A DNA stretch of 64,000 nucleotides. Source: JAGFIY01 sp964499285 (GTDB taxonomy: Bacteria; Bacteroidota; Ignavibacteria; Ignavibacteriales; Melioribacteraceae). The translations under genes were made by a program, and so were the position numbers. Below are positions 37,701 through 47,082 of this stretch, piece by piece. The stretch is taken from positions 117,406 through 181,405 of the forward strand of contig CAZCLA010000001.1 of NCBI GenBank assembly GCA_964499285.1, written 5' to 3'. Each line of letters starts with the position of its first letter. Position 1 is the first letter of the stretch. The notes under the pieces are model-generated. The model was not told where the DNA came from, made no database searches, and worked only from the letters and a program-made list of their open reading frames with translations.

Positions 37701-39672
37701 TAGGCTGCTCACTGAAAATGCTTCTGATGTAATTTGGAAATTAGATAAGAAACTGAACATATTGTATATAAATACAAAAGGAGCCGCATTTTTTGGATAT
37801 ACTCCTGAAGAAATGATTGGGACACCGTATTGGAAGTATGTCAAAAGGCGAGATTTTTTCAATGTTGCAAAACAACTATTAAGATCCTTTAAAAATAGAA
37901 ACGAATTTGAAACTGTTGTATTTGAGTCAAAAATAAGTACAAATAGAGGAATAAGAATACCTGTTGAAATTAAAGTTGATGTTACTTTTTCTGACGATGG
38001 TAAAATTGCCGGCGTTCAAGGAGTAATTAGAGATATCACGGAAAGAAAGAGATCGCAAATTATTGAACATAGAAACAGAAAAATTGCTGAAACACTTTAC
38101 GGAATAAGTAAAAGTGTTGCTTCCGATGAGGAGTCAATTGTTGATATAGCACTTGAAAAAATCGTCGAGTTAACTGATAGCGAAGGCGGAATAATTTTCT
38201 TTTTGGATAGATCAGAAGTAAAGCAAAAGAATAAATGCTCAAGTTCAATAAACGATTTTATTGTTCATGAAAATCTCGAAGAAATAAAGAAATCTGCTGA
38301 TAAATATTGGTCGGTAATTATTGATGATGGTCGAGCTCGGATTTCAACTCACGAAAATGAGAATAAATATCTGAAAAAACTAAACTGGGAGGTTAGTTAT
38401 TCGCTAACAATGCCGCTGATGTCGGATGATTCGTTAATTGCAATCTGTGTTTTCGGTAGTAGTAAAACAAATTACACTGAGCATGATATTTTAACAGGTT
38501 CGTTGCTGCTCAATGAAATGTGGCAGTTGATTATTCGCAAACGAGTAGAAAAGAAAATTATTGAAAGCGAGAAACGTTTTAGAAGTCTTTACGAAAATTC
38601 GACAATTGGGATGTACCAACTTTCGCCCGACGGAAAATTTATTTTAGCAAATCCTGCTCTGCTCCACATGCTTGGTTATGAAACATTATCGGCAATTAAC
38701 CTTGAGTTTGATGTTCTCGAAGTTTATGTTGACAAGAATTACCGAGATAAATTTAAATCGATAATGAAATCAGAAGGAATAGTTCATGGATTTGAATCGC
38801 AGTGGAAAAAAGCGGACGGAACGGTTATAGATGTTAGAGAAAGTGCAAATGCCGTTTATAATGAGGAAGATGCGCTTTTATATTACGAAGGTGTTGCCGA
38901 GGATATTACAGATAAAAAATTATCAGAACTGTTTTTAATCAGCGCTAAAGAAAAAGCGGAAAAAATGGATAGAATGAAATCCGAATTTCTTGCGCAAATG
39001 TCGCACGAGATAAGAACGCCGATAAACTCAATGCTCAGCTTCGTCAGCCTCATACAAGAAGAAGTTAGAGGAAAAATTGACGACGAGCTTCAATCGAGTT
39101 TCGGTATGATTTACAGTGCCGGTAAAAGAATAATAAGAACAATAGAATTGCTTCTAAATATGTCTGAGATGCAGACCGGTAATTATGATCATAATCCGAA
39201 AAACACGGATATACATGAAGAAGTACTGGTTTCTTTAACAAAAGATTTCAAAATTCTGGCAGCAAATAAAAATCTAAATTTAACTTATTCCTATACACCC
39301 GAACATCCTAAACTTTGGGTTGATCAATACAGTGTTGCTCAAATCTTTAGGCATCTAATCGATAATGCTATTATTTATACGAAGAGCGGAAGCATCAACA
39401 TAAATTATTCTTATGACGGGAATAATGTCCGCGTTGAAGTAGAGGATACAGGAATCGGAATCTCAAAAGAATATCTTGAAAATTTATTTGAGCCTTTTTC
39501 ACAGGAAGACCGAGGTTACACTCGCAAGTTTGAAGGCAATGGTTTAGGATTAGCATTAGTGAAACGTTATTGTGATTTGAACAGTGCACAAATTGAAGTT
39601 GAAAGCGCGAAGGGTAAAGGTACAAAGTTTACAGTTATTTTTAATGATGATCAGATAACTACTAAAAATTAA
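34789..39672 (+). CDS. Giant hybrid sensor histidine kinase (REC-PAS/GAF-HisKA)
   Basis: A 1627-residue soluble protein. Approximate domain order: receiver 12-130 with Asp67 in LLIDLNVPDS; PAS 135-240; PAS 245-365; GAF 370-535; PAS 540-660; PAS 665-790; GAF 795-960; PAS 965-1085; GAF 1090-1255; PAS 1260-1385; kinase 1395-1622. The phospho-accepting His1406 lies in AQMSHEIRTPINSML. The ATPase carries RHLIDNAIIYT, EDTGIGIS and GNGLGLALVKRY. The N-terminal receiver is followed by sensors and not by an output domain, so this protein probably receives phosphate from the preceding kinases and integrates small-molecule signals. It is the last gene of the 24-kb signalling block. Confidence 0.9.
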   Translation: MEMNQKTTDYNNTINVCLLEDNRGDAILIKELLYDIQSKNYAIETYEKLADLKKRLIYNDYDVLLIDLNVPDSKGIDTFTKVKKMAPQKPIIILTGLSDDALASEVVSIGAEDYLMKQNLNSELLNKSINYSVERHKIKQVLLESEAQAVMLVESNPNAVIVVDDQNVIKFANKQSSKLFGKNTSELIGSNFESIEPVGDISEIRIKNTKRGDRIAQVSYGDILWDKKPAQIYTLTDITELRKNEIKYKHIVDKSLQGIVIFQKGKMQYINPAASKISGYEEEFLRKITLENLNKIIHPEDLRLFKTHLINADEKNEYSARSIIRILSKNSEIIWAETEISSLNYDSGKAIQVVFIDISKLFESQIRTENLNRLLRTIQSVNQLIVRTKDKELLLSKVCENFVEESGYEHAWISLCNKEFVFDKYYEYGYCSNSNHVKENISKGNTKCLLDAIKSDEIIFLPSDDRKEDCYLYDYKSDKELYITSLKHLDNTFGVICVLREKSYTDLSKEKSLVTEIAEDVALALETISLDERREVSERTLSNLISNLPGTAYRCQMDKYYTMDFLSAGVLELTGYLPSELINNQLCSYADIIYPEDIEYVQNSINEGIDNNTAFTLEYRILTKNGEIRWVWERGSVVYDFVNNKNVLEGIIHDITEHKKSQLDVKRLTTAVNSAANGMMLTDLDAEIIWVNPSFTKLTGYTFEEVKGKKTSVLRSGIHNDEFYNDLWSTVKSGKVWQSEVVNKRKDGSLYFEEMTITPIKDDHGNIANFIAVITDITDRLKAEGDRAKEYQIQKSLTDIYKTIISTDADIITIADNILKKALTITGATEGFVAEIDPDSSDLLVHTLSKAIPTNNNDLGDKVLRFYIGEKGKYNGLWGHALNTKEPFFTNEPEKHPEKSGVPNNHFKLENFLAVPILSNNQLLGEIAIANKENGFTEKEVEVLKRIGEFFGFAIQKQRAQNELIASEEKYRLLTENASDVIWKLDKKLNILYINTKGAAFFGYTPEEMIGTPYWKYVKRRDFFNVAKQLLRSFKNRNEFETVVFESKISTNRGIRIPVEIKVDVTFSDDGKIAGVQGVIRDITERKRSQIIEHRNRKIAETLYGISKSVASDEESIVDIALEKIVELTDSEGGIIFFLDRSEVKQKNKCSSSINDFIVHENLEEIKKSADKYWSVIIDDGRARISTHENENKYLKKLNWEVSYSLTMPLMSDDSLIAICVFGSSKTNYTEHDILTGSLLLNEMWQLIIRKRVEKKIIESEKRFRSLYENSTIGMYQLSPDGKFILANPALLHMLGYETLSAINLEFDVLEVYVDKNYRDKFKSIMKSEGIVHGFESQWKKADGTVIDVRESANAVYNEEDALLYYEGVAEDITDKKLSELFLISAKEKAEKMDRMKSEFLAQMSHEIRTPINSMLSFVSLIQEEVRGKIDDELQSSFGMIYSAGKRIIRTIELLLNMSEMQTGNYDHNPKNTDIHEEVLVSLTKDFKILAANKNLNLTYSYTPEHPKLWVDQYSVAQIFRHLIDNAIIYTKSGSININYSYDGNNVRVEVEDTGIGISKEYLENLFEPFSQEDRGYTRKFEGNGLGLALVKRYCDLNSAQIEVESAKGKGTKFTVIFNDDQITTKN

Positions 39673-39708
39673 TATATCGACAACAATTTTAACTCCATAA
39701 ATAATTGT

Positions 39709-39729
39709 GGGGAGAATCAAATTCTCCCC
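39709..39729. terminator. Hairpin between convergent genes
   Basis: GGGGAGAAT (39709-39717), a three-base loop, then ATTCTCCCC (39721-39729). It lies between the ends of two convergent genes, 36 bases after the giant kinase stop and 12 bases before the alkaline phosphatase stop. T-runs are poor on both sides, so efficiency as an intrinsic terminator is uncertain. Confidence 0.6.
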
Positions 39730-39741
39730 AAAAAGAAAGAT

Positions 39742-41028
39742 TTAATCCAGCCAAACACCGAACAGTGTAGCATACATAATTCTGTAGATATCAGTGTTAT
39801 CGACACTTTGCGGCAAAAGTTCAGCGTTTAATCCGTTCGTCCTTGCTATTACAGATCCATATCCGTCCCTTTTCGTTCCCCAGCAAATATAGAACGGGAG
39901 TCTATTGCCGTTTGCATCTGGTGCGGAAAGGAAATAATCGGATTTACTACCATCAACTCCGTCAATCGGTGCGCCGTTACTTTCAAACGGAGGAGTTTTA
40001 ATTCCATCTTCAAATTCATCCAATGGAATTCCGATCAATTCCATGGAACTTGCTTCGCTGTCTGCCGCCGTTATCAACAATGTTTTATCGTTCTTTTTCT
40101 GAAAATCGATTACAATCCCGATTGCATCATCTGCTCTTTTTAATGCTTCCAGTGTTCCCGAAGCATTGTTGTTATTTCCAAAATTATCGGTTCCTTCTTC
40201 TTCTATAACAAGAAAAAATTGTTTCTCTTCGTCGTTTGATAGAATTCGTAAAGCTGATGCTGTCATCTCGGCTAAGGTAGGAGTTCCTTGTTTATAATTT
40301 CCGTCGAAATTCAGATCTTTTATAACCTCTTCAGAATATGAATTGAATGTATGTCCCTCGGAAAAGATTCCAAGAACTTTTTTTGTATTTGTCGGAAGAT
40401 TAAATAATTCATCTCGCGTATAAATTACTTTATAACCAAGTTCTTCTGCGATTTCAATTAAATTTATTCCGTCTGTTCGCTTACCGGTACAATGAAAACC
40501 TTGTTCACCTTTTGGTAAAAACCATTCTTCTCCGCCGCTGAAGAGAAGATCAACGCCTGAATGAATGACTTGTTTTGCAATCTCCTCATCCATTTTTCTC
40601 GATTGAACTTTTGCCACAAACGCGCTTGATCCCGGTTCGATTATACTCCCCGAATTTACTAGTCCGGTTCTGTAACCTGCAGCAACAGCTTCATGCATAA
40701 TGCTCATACGTTTTCCCGATCGTGCTGTTATCTCATCAGTTCGATCTAAGCCATAAGAATCCAGAGCGACTTTTATTCCATATGAATGAACTGTTCCACC
40801 GGCATGAGAAGATGAAGTAAGGCAATCCTTCATATGGATTCTATATAAAGCCATGTTGGATAATTTATCCCAGTTAAGTTCAGAATCGGGACCATAATAC
40901 AATATTCTTGCAGCATTCCAACTTGTCAATCCGGTGCCGTCGGGATGAATGAATACAACATTACCTCTTTGAATGTCCTGTCCGATGAGCACTGTGGTTA
41001 GAAACAATAAATTTAGTAAATATTTCAT
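39742..41028 (-). CDS. Secreted alkaline-phosphatase-family protein with altered metal site
   Basis: A 428-residue exported protein with a signal peptide (MKYLLNLLFLTTVLIGQ). It aligns by motifs to PhoA-type alkaline phosphatases: the first metal Asp in HPDGTG near residue 30, the nucleophile Ser in TSSSHAGGT near 73-75, LAEMTASALRIL near 250, VIEEEGTD with the conserved Glu and Asp near 273, and DNTDIYRIMYATLFG at the end. The three canonical zinc histidines are missing: the GHAND equivalent reads GNNNN, the TADHETGG equivalent reads TAADSEASS, and no His lies in the region of the third. It could be a phosphatase/phosphodiesterase relative with different metal binding, or an inactive homologue. 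It is divergent from the carbohydrate operon starting at 41234. Confidence 0.78.
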   Translation of the reverse strand: MKYLLNLLFLTTVLIGQDIQRGNVVFIHPDGTGLTSWNAARILYYGPDSELNWDKLSNMALYRIHMKDCLTSSSHAGGTVHSYGIKVALDSYGLDRTDEITARSGKRMSIMHEAVAAGYRTGLVNSGSIIEPGSSAFVAKVQSRKMDEEIAKQVIHSGVDLLFSGGEEWFLPKGEQGFHCTGKRTDGINLIEIAEELGYKVIYTRDELFNLPTNTKKVLGIFSEGHTFNSYSEEVIKDLNFDGNYKQGTPTLAEMTASALRILSNDEEKQFFLVIEEEGTDNFGNNNNASGTLEALKRADDAIGIVIDFQKKNDKTLLITAADSEASSMELIGIPLDEFEDGIKTPPFESNGAPIDGVDGSKSDYFLSAPDANGNRLPFYICWGTKRDGYGSVIARTNGLNAELLPQSVDNTDIYRIMYATLFGVWLD

Positions 41029-41233
41029 AACGCCTCATTTTATTTGATAAAAATTGAACAAAATTAATAAAATTTGGATTCATTATTCTGCAATTCCGAG
41101 AATTCGCTATTTTTCCGAAAGCATCTAATTCAAAAAAAATCTATTTTGAGGTGAATTTAATCGATCTCAAACCGGATGATTTATTTATTGCTCAATTCAA
41201 AAAATTTTATAAAAATAAAATGCGGCTGATGAA

Positions 41234-43695
41234 ATGAGAAATAAAATTATCGTGATTGCAACTTTAATCTTTGTAAATAATATTATTCTTCTTCTCGCAC
41301 AGAATACAAATAATTACACTGATTTATTTTCAAAAATGCTCGAGGAAAAAGCAGTTAAGAATTTCAGTAATTCGTTGTTTACAGTTGATGTCAACGGCAA
41401 AACATATTCATTAACTGAATTTATAAATCCTTTGGATAAAGATTCGTGCACGGAGTTTTTGGAAAATAAAATTCTTGTAAAGATCACAGAATATCAGCAA
41501 TCGATCGATGAAATAAAATTTTCTGTGAAGTTGATAAACATTTCGCAAGAAACTTTAGTTATTGAGAATTTTGTTCCGTTTAATAAATCAGAACAGACAA
41601 CATATATCACTGCAAGTGGTCCTTGGGAACTAGCAAGAGCAAGATTATTCCGTCCTGATCTTTCGCCTGTAAGTTTGATGCTTCCGGATAATGCGTGGGA
41701 AATGGGATACGCATCCTTTGAAATAAATGAGAAAACATCGTTATGTGCACTTGCAAGAAGAGTTGATTACAACAGTGCATCTCGAAAAAGATACAGTACT
41801 GATCTCTTTCCCGATGGTTGGGTTAAATACAAAGTTTATGTAAGCAAATTTACCGGTGAGTGGCAGAACGGATTGAAATTAATCTTTCGCGACAAATACC
41901 TCTATGATTTGGATGAGTTCGATAATTCACTTTTTGAAAGGNNNNNNNNNNNNNNNNNNNNNNNNNNNNNNNNNNNNNNNNNNNNNNNNNNNNNNNNNNN
42001 NNNNNNNNNNNNNNNNNNNNNNNNNNNNNNNNNNNNNNNNNCGGTTTAAAGAGACTGAAAGAAATATCTAGTGATTTGCACAATAGAGGGCTGCGATTTT
42101 ATATCAGCTATAATCCTTGGGATCAAAGTACAAGAAATCAAAATCATCATGAGGGAATGACTAAAATCATCTCTGAGTTAGATGCTGACGGCGTAACTCT
42201 GGATACACGCGGAAAATCAAGTTATGAACTTCAGCAGGCTGCAGATAGGGCAAAGGATGGAGTTGTGATGTTCAGTGAGGGGATGGCTGTTATCAAAGAT
42301 ATGCCTGGAATAATTTCGGGAAGAGCGCACAATGCTATATTCCTTCAGCCGGTTTTGAATATGAACAAACTTGTAAAACCGGAGTTTGCGATATTTCGTG
42401 TGCTCGATGCTGCGGAAGCAAGTTTTAAACGTGAAGCATCCGTTTCGTTTTTTAACGGCTATGGAAACGAATTGAATATGTTTCGTCCGGGCAGACCGGA
42501 TTATCTCGAAGAGGATTTGATTTACTTGGGCAGTCTTACAAAAATATTAAGAGAAAACAGTTCAGTATTTCATAATAACGATTGGACACCGTTGATCAAA
42601 ACTGAAAGTGATAAAATTTATGTTAATGAATGGATGACGAAGGATAAACGGCTATATACAATTTATAACCTTCTTCCTGAAGGTTTTTCGGGAAAACTAT
42701 TCGAAATCGAAAGAAAAAATTCTGACACACATTTTATTGATTTGATCCATCACGAAGAAATTGAAGTTGATTCGCTTCAAAATTTAATTGGAATAAATTA
42801 TCAAATAGATGGATTTAATTCTTTCGACATCGGAACGCGCAATGAGGGCTCTGTGGGATGTGTGGTTGAATTCAATAAATATCTTAACTCCAGGATCGAA
42901 AACGGATTCTTTCTAATAGAAAAAAGTAAAGGGACTAAAATTGTTGTCACCGCAGGAAATCCAAGCTATCAAAATATTGGTAAGGAGTTTGTCGGTGGAA
43001 ACATAAGATTAAATCCCGCAAATGTTTTTATGGGACGTCAAGGAAAATTTGTCATTCAGCTTTTTGACAACTCAGAAATTATAGATGAAAATATTTTGTA
43101 CATCAAACCCGGAACTCCACAGCTTATTAGTTCGGAAAAAGAATTAGCCGTTGCATCTAATCTAGATGATATGATTTTTGTAAAAGGCGGCGATTATATT
43201 TACTCTTCAATTCATGGTGATGACTTTATCCCTTATCCGAATAATTCCGTTCCGAAAAAAATATTTGTCAACGATTTTTATATTGATAAATATCCTGTCA
43301 CAAATCGGCANNNNNNNNNNNNNNNNNNNNNNNNNNNNNNNNNNNNNNNNNNNNNNNNNNNNNNNNNNNNNNNNNNNNNNNNNNNNNNNNNNNNNNNNNN
43401 NNNNNNNNNNTTGGGTAAATTGACTGATGTTGATCAATTTACGGAAGGAAAAAATTCACTCGGCATTTATGATCTTGTGGGGAATATTTGGCAGTTAACT
43501 TCTGATGTTTATTATAACGGTAGTTACAACTACATCATAATAAAAGGTGGAAGTTACTTTAAACCGACTTCAAGCTGGTGGTATGTTCAAGGCGGACCTC
43601 AGCCGTTAAATTATGATCAATGGCTGCTTCAACTGTCGCCCGGTTTTGAACGTAACGCAACAGTCGGATTCAGATGCGTAAGCGATGTAAAATAA
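41234..43695 (+). CDS. Secreted glycoside-hydrolase-like protein with C-terminal SUMF1/FGE-type domain (two gaps)
   Basis: One gene broken by two 100-N gaps (41942-42041 and 43311-43410). There is a signal peptide (residues 1-22, ending LLLAQ). The first 236 residues include a beta-rich domain. After the first gap the frame is open from 42043. It resumes with GLKRLKEISSDLHNRG and YISYNPWDQ, then a barrel-like region with DADGVTLDT near 42190, which suggests a TIM-barrel glycosidase. From about 43170 (MIFVKGGDY) begins a formylglycine-generating-enzyme-like domain: NDFYIDKYPVTN before the second gap, then GIYDLVGNIWQLTSD, KGGSYF and VGFRC after it. The frames before and after the first gap do not agree at the nominal 100 bases, so the true gap size differs. 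It is first in the carbohydrate operon; the next gene starts 12 bases later. Substrate unknown. Confidence 0.78.
41942..42041. other. Assembly gap (100 N)
   Basis: A placeholder inside the SUMF1-fusion gene. The coding frames on the two sides differ by two positions if the gap is taken literally, so its true length is not 100. Confidence 0.97.
43311..43410. other. Assembly gap (100 N)
   Basis: A placeholder inside the SUMF1-type domain of the same gene. The missing part should be the middle of the domain. About 45 residues of the domain precede the gap and about 95 follow it, against the usual 200-250 in total. Confidence 0.97.
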
Positions 43696-43707
43696 AATAA
43701 AATTGTT

Positions 43708-46700
43708 ATGAGAAAACATTTTGTTGTGTTAAGTCTTCTTTTCCTTTATACGATTTATGCGGAATCTTCGGAAAAAATAAAAATCGGACTTCTTTCGAAT
43801 GACAATTCAAAATTGTCGTTTGAATATTCTTCGGTGAAAAATTTTCTGGAAGCGCAAAACTATTTGCAGTTTGAAGAGATATCATTCGATCAATTTACCG
43901 AGACCACGCTTTCATCGTTTGATTTGATTTGGTTTCATCGCCCGGATTCATCGGAATTTACTATTGAAGAAATTAATTCAAATTCTATCGAGAATATTAA
44001 AAATTTTGTTTCCGAAGGAGGAGGTTTGTTGTTAACCCTTGATGCGGCATTCTATCCCTTTTACCTGGGAATAGAATCTGACAAGCCTGAACTTCGCCAT
44101 AAAAATTGCAGTGATAATGGTTACGGTTACATGCTCGGTCTGCATGGTTTCAAAAATCACCCGTTATTTGAAGGACTGAACGGAGGCAGCTACATTCTTA
44201 AACCCTCACGCGATGTTACAGTTAGACAGGTAGGTTATTTTGAAAATAATCATCCAAAAGAGGGAAAAGTCGCCGGCGTGGATTGGGATTATATCTTTCT
44301 CCGAGAAAACAAAAAGTTGATCGTCGAACATACTTTTGGCAAAGGAAAAATTATTTCTGTCGGCGGTTATACCTTGTTCGAAATTGAAAACATAAATCGG
44401 CAGCATCTCGAGAAGTTTATGTACAACGCGTTTCATTATCTGTCCGATTTTTATTCTGATAAAGTTAATTTTTGGGATTTCTCTGAACAACGTGTCAATG
44501 AAGCTGAGAAAGAATTAATTCAAATAAAATTTCAACAGCCTCGAGTTTGGAATGTTCAACCATCAGAAATTCAATTGACAAGAAATTTTGCTTCCGAAAA
44601 TTATTTTGACCTCGCCGGAGAGCGAATGCTTATAATTGGAAATGAACGAGGGGGAATAAATGAAGTTTGGACTCACCCATTTATGGCATTTCGGGATTAC
44701 GAGGTAGGTTTAAAATTTTCTTACGCAGACTCAATTCATTGGTTGAACAAAGAAAGGCCTCGAGTAGAAGTTGATCCTGAATCTTTTAAGAGAATATATA
44801 AATTTAGACGGGCATATTTGACGGAATTGATTTCTGTTGACGTTAAAAATCCTCACGGTGTTGTTCATTATGAGTATCGAGGCGTGTATCCTGTGCAGCT
44901 CATCATTAAGTTTAAGAGTAATTTAAGAATAATGTGGCCCTATTCCGAAAAAGTAAATTCCGAAATCAATTATTCTTTTTCTAAAGAAAATAATTCATTT
45001 CTTCTAGCAAACGAAGATGGAGATCTAAGCACACTTATTGGTACAAACAAGAGTATATCAAATCATCTAATCGGAAGATATTCTGAAATTTCTTTCGAAG
45101 ATTCTCTTTTCACTGGAGTTCCTACAGATAAATTTTTATGTTCTGCGGCATTTTCAGTCGATCTTGATATGAATGATAATCTCGATGTTATTTTCTCCGG
45201 AACCAATCAAGGAATTACAAAGACAGAAGAATACTTTTCGCAGTCAGCTCTGGACCCGGAGAAAATTTACAAAGAATCAAAAATGTATTATGAATCCCTG
45301 CTTAATGATAAACTTATGTTCGATTCACCGGATGATGAGTTTGATATATCATACAAATGGGCAGTGGTAGGTTCCGATAAATTTATGGTGAACACTCCTG
45401 GGTTAGGAAAGGCTCTCGTAGCGGGTTATGCCGGCACAGATAAAGGCTGGGATGGTGAGCACGAAATAAATGGGAGACCAGGTTACAGTTGGTATTTCGG
45501 GCGGGATTCGGAATGGAGTGCATTTGCATTTTTGGCTTTTGGTGAATTTCAAAAAGTTCGAGAGAATTTGAAATTCCTTCAGAAATATCAAGACCTGAAC
45601 GGTAAAATATTTCATGAACTTACGACTTCAGGTTTTGTACATTATGATGCTTCTGATGCTACACCGCTTTATCTAATACTTATGGGAAGGTATCTTAGAT
45701 ATAGCGGTGATTTGGAGTTTGTTCGAAAATCTTGGGAGCACGTTGAATCGGCAATGAAATTTTTGCTTTCGACAGACACTGATAATGACAATTTAATTGA
45801 GAATACGAATGTCGGTCATGGATGGGTAGAAGGCGGAGCACTGTTCGGTTCTCACACTTCTCTTTATCTTGCTTCATGCTGGGCTGAAGCTCTAAAAGAA
45901 TATGGAATTATTGCAGAAGCTTTAGGAAAAACCGATAAGAATATTAAAAGCAAAAATCTTTATATAAATGTGATGGAACAGATAAACAACAAGTTTTGGA
46001 ATGCGAGTGCATACTATTTATATCAAGGGATGTTTAAAGATAATTCATTCCATCAAGAAAAAACGGTTATGCCTTCAATACCAATGCTGTTCGGACAACT
46101 TGATATCGCAAAAACGACTGTGATGCTTGAAGATTTTGCATCATATGAGTACACTTCTGATTGGGGTGTGCGTATTGTTGGAAGAAGCAGCAGTTATTTT
46201 AAACCGAACGGCTATCACACCGGTAGTGTTTGGCCTCTGTTTACAGGCTGGGTCTCACTCGCTGAGTTCAGAAACGGACGATACTTGCAAGGATATACTC
46301 ACTTAAAAAACAATCTTAATGTCTATAAAAATTGGTCGCTTGGTTACATTGAAGAAGTGCTTAACGGAGAAATTTATGAACCGTCGGGAGTTTGTGCCCA
46401 TCAATGTTGGTCACAGACAATGGCAGTTCAACCAGCGATTGAAGGGATGCTTGGACTTGCTGCAGATGCTGTCAACAATAAGTTATCAATATCTCCAAGG
46501 TTTCCGTTTGACTGGAATTATTTAGATGTATCAAATATAAAGTTTGCTGAGCATTCAATTGATTTTAAATTCGAACGCAGTAAAAATATCAATCGGTACA
46601 AATTCAGTAAAAAGGAAAACGAAAATATTCAGATGTTTTTCACACCGGTTTTCCCTGCTGGTACAAAAGTCGAAAAAGTTTTAATCGATGGGAATGAAGT

Positions 46701-47082
46701 TGAATTTAAGATTTTTAATAATTCACAATCTGTCGAAGTTAATCTGGCTTTCGAATTTGGGAATCAAGTTGAAACTGAGATTCATGTTCAAGGGGGAATC
46801 GGTTTGCTTCCAATAGTTCCTAAAGTAATTCCGGGAAGAAAAACAGAATCGGTAAAAATTATTAGTTCTGAACTGATAAATGATGATTTCATTATTTCGA
46901 TCGAAGGAAAAGCAAATTCAGAATCTGAACTAAAATTACTTTCTTATTTTGATATTGTCTCGATTGACGGTGCAGACTTACTCATGAAAGAAGATGTTAT
47001 CTACACAATAAAGACATGTTTCAACGAAAGTGATTCCGATTATAATGCAAAACAAATCGTAGTGAGAATAAAAAGAAAGTGA
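43708..47082 (+). CDS. Secreted protein: ThuA-like domain plus amylo-glucosidase-like (alpha/alpha)6 domain
   Basis: A 1124-residue exported protein with a signal peptide ending near residue 18. Residues 20 to about 245 look like a ThuA/glutamine-amidotransferase-like domain (IKIGLLSND, LIWFHRPDSS, FVSEGGGLLLTLD, GKGKIISVGGY). A beta-sandwich follows (about 265-520). The (alpha/alpha)6 barrel, residues 545-970, resembles glycogen-debranching amylo-alpha-1,6-glucosidases: GYSWYFGRDSEWSAFA near 590, HELTTSGFVHYDASDATPLYL near 635, GHGWVEGG near 700 and GYHTGSVWPLFTGW near 835. Carboxylates in WYFGRDSEW and GWVEGG are candidate catalytic residues. It is 12 bases after the SUMF1-fusion gene and overlaps the next gene by four bases, so it belongs to one operon. 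The glycosidic bond cleaved is not determined. Confidence 0.82.
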   Translation: MRKHFVVLSLLFLYTIYAESSEKIKIGLLSNDNSKLSFEYSSVKNFLEAQNYLQFEEISFDQFTETTLSSFDLIWFHRPDSSEFTIEEINSNSIENIKNFVSEGGGLLLTLDAAFYPFYLGIESDKPELRHKNCSDNGYGYMLGLHGFKNHPLFEGLNGGSYILKPSRDVTVRQVGYFENNHPKEGKVAGVDWDYIFLRENKKLIVEHTFGKGKIISVGGYTLFEIENINRQHLEKFMYNAFHYLSDFYSDKVNFWDFSEQRVNEAEKELIQIKFQQPRVWNVQPSEIQLTRNFASENYFDLAGERMLIIGNERGGINEVWTHPFMAFRDYEVGLKFSYADSIHWLNKERPRVEVDPESFKRIYKFRRAYLTELISVDVKNPHGVVHYEYRGVYPVQLIIKFKSNLRIMWPYSEKVNSEINYSFSKENNSFLLANEDGDLSTLIGTNKSISNHLIGRYSEISFEDSLFTGVPTDKFLCSAAFSVDLDMNDNLDVIFSGTNQGITKTEEYFSQSALDPEKIYKESKMYYESLLNDKLMFDSPDDEFDISYKWAVVGSDKFMVNTPGLGKALVAGYAGTDKGWDGEHEINGRPGYSWYFGRDSEWSAFAFLAFGEFQKVRENLKFLQKYQDLNGKIFHELTTSGFVHYDASDATPLYLILMGRYLRYSGDLEFVRKSWEHVESAMKFLLSTDTDNDNLIENTNVGHGWVEGGALFGSHTSLYLASCWAEALKEYGIIAEALGKTDKNIKSKNLYINVMEQINNKFWNASAYYLYQGMFKDNSFHQEKTVMPSIPMLFGQLDIAKTTVMLEDFASYEYTSDWGVRIVGRSSSYFKPNGYHTGSVWPLFTGWVSLAEFRNGRYLQGYTHLKNNLNVYKNWSLGYIEEVLNGEIYEPSGVCAHQCWSQTMAVQPAIEGMLGLAADAVNNKLSISPRFPFDWNYLDVSNIKFAEHSIDFKFERSKNINRYKFSKKENENIQMFFTPVFPAGTKVEKVLIDGNEVEFKIFNNSQSVEVNLAFEFGNQVETEIHVQGGIGLLPIVPKVIPGRKTESVKIISSELINDDFIISIEGKANSESELKLLSYFDIVSIDGADLLMKEDVIYTIKTCFNESDSDYNAKQIVVRIKRK

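Noticed and set aside
41029..41233. Possible operator between the alkaline phosphatase and carbohydrate operon
   Set aside because: Only a six-base TTTGAG/CTCAAA pair with a long spacer is visible, which is too weak to call.
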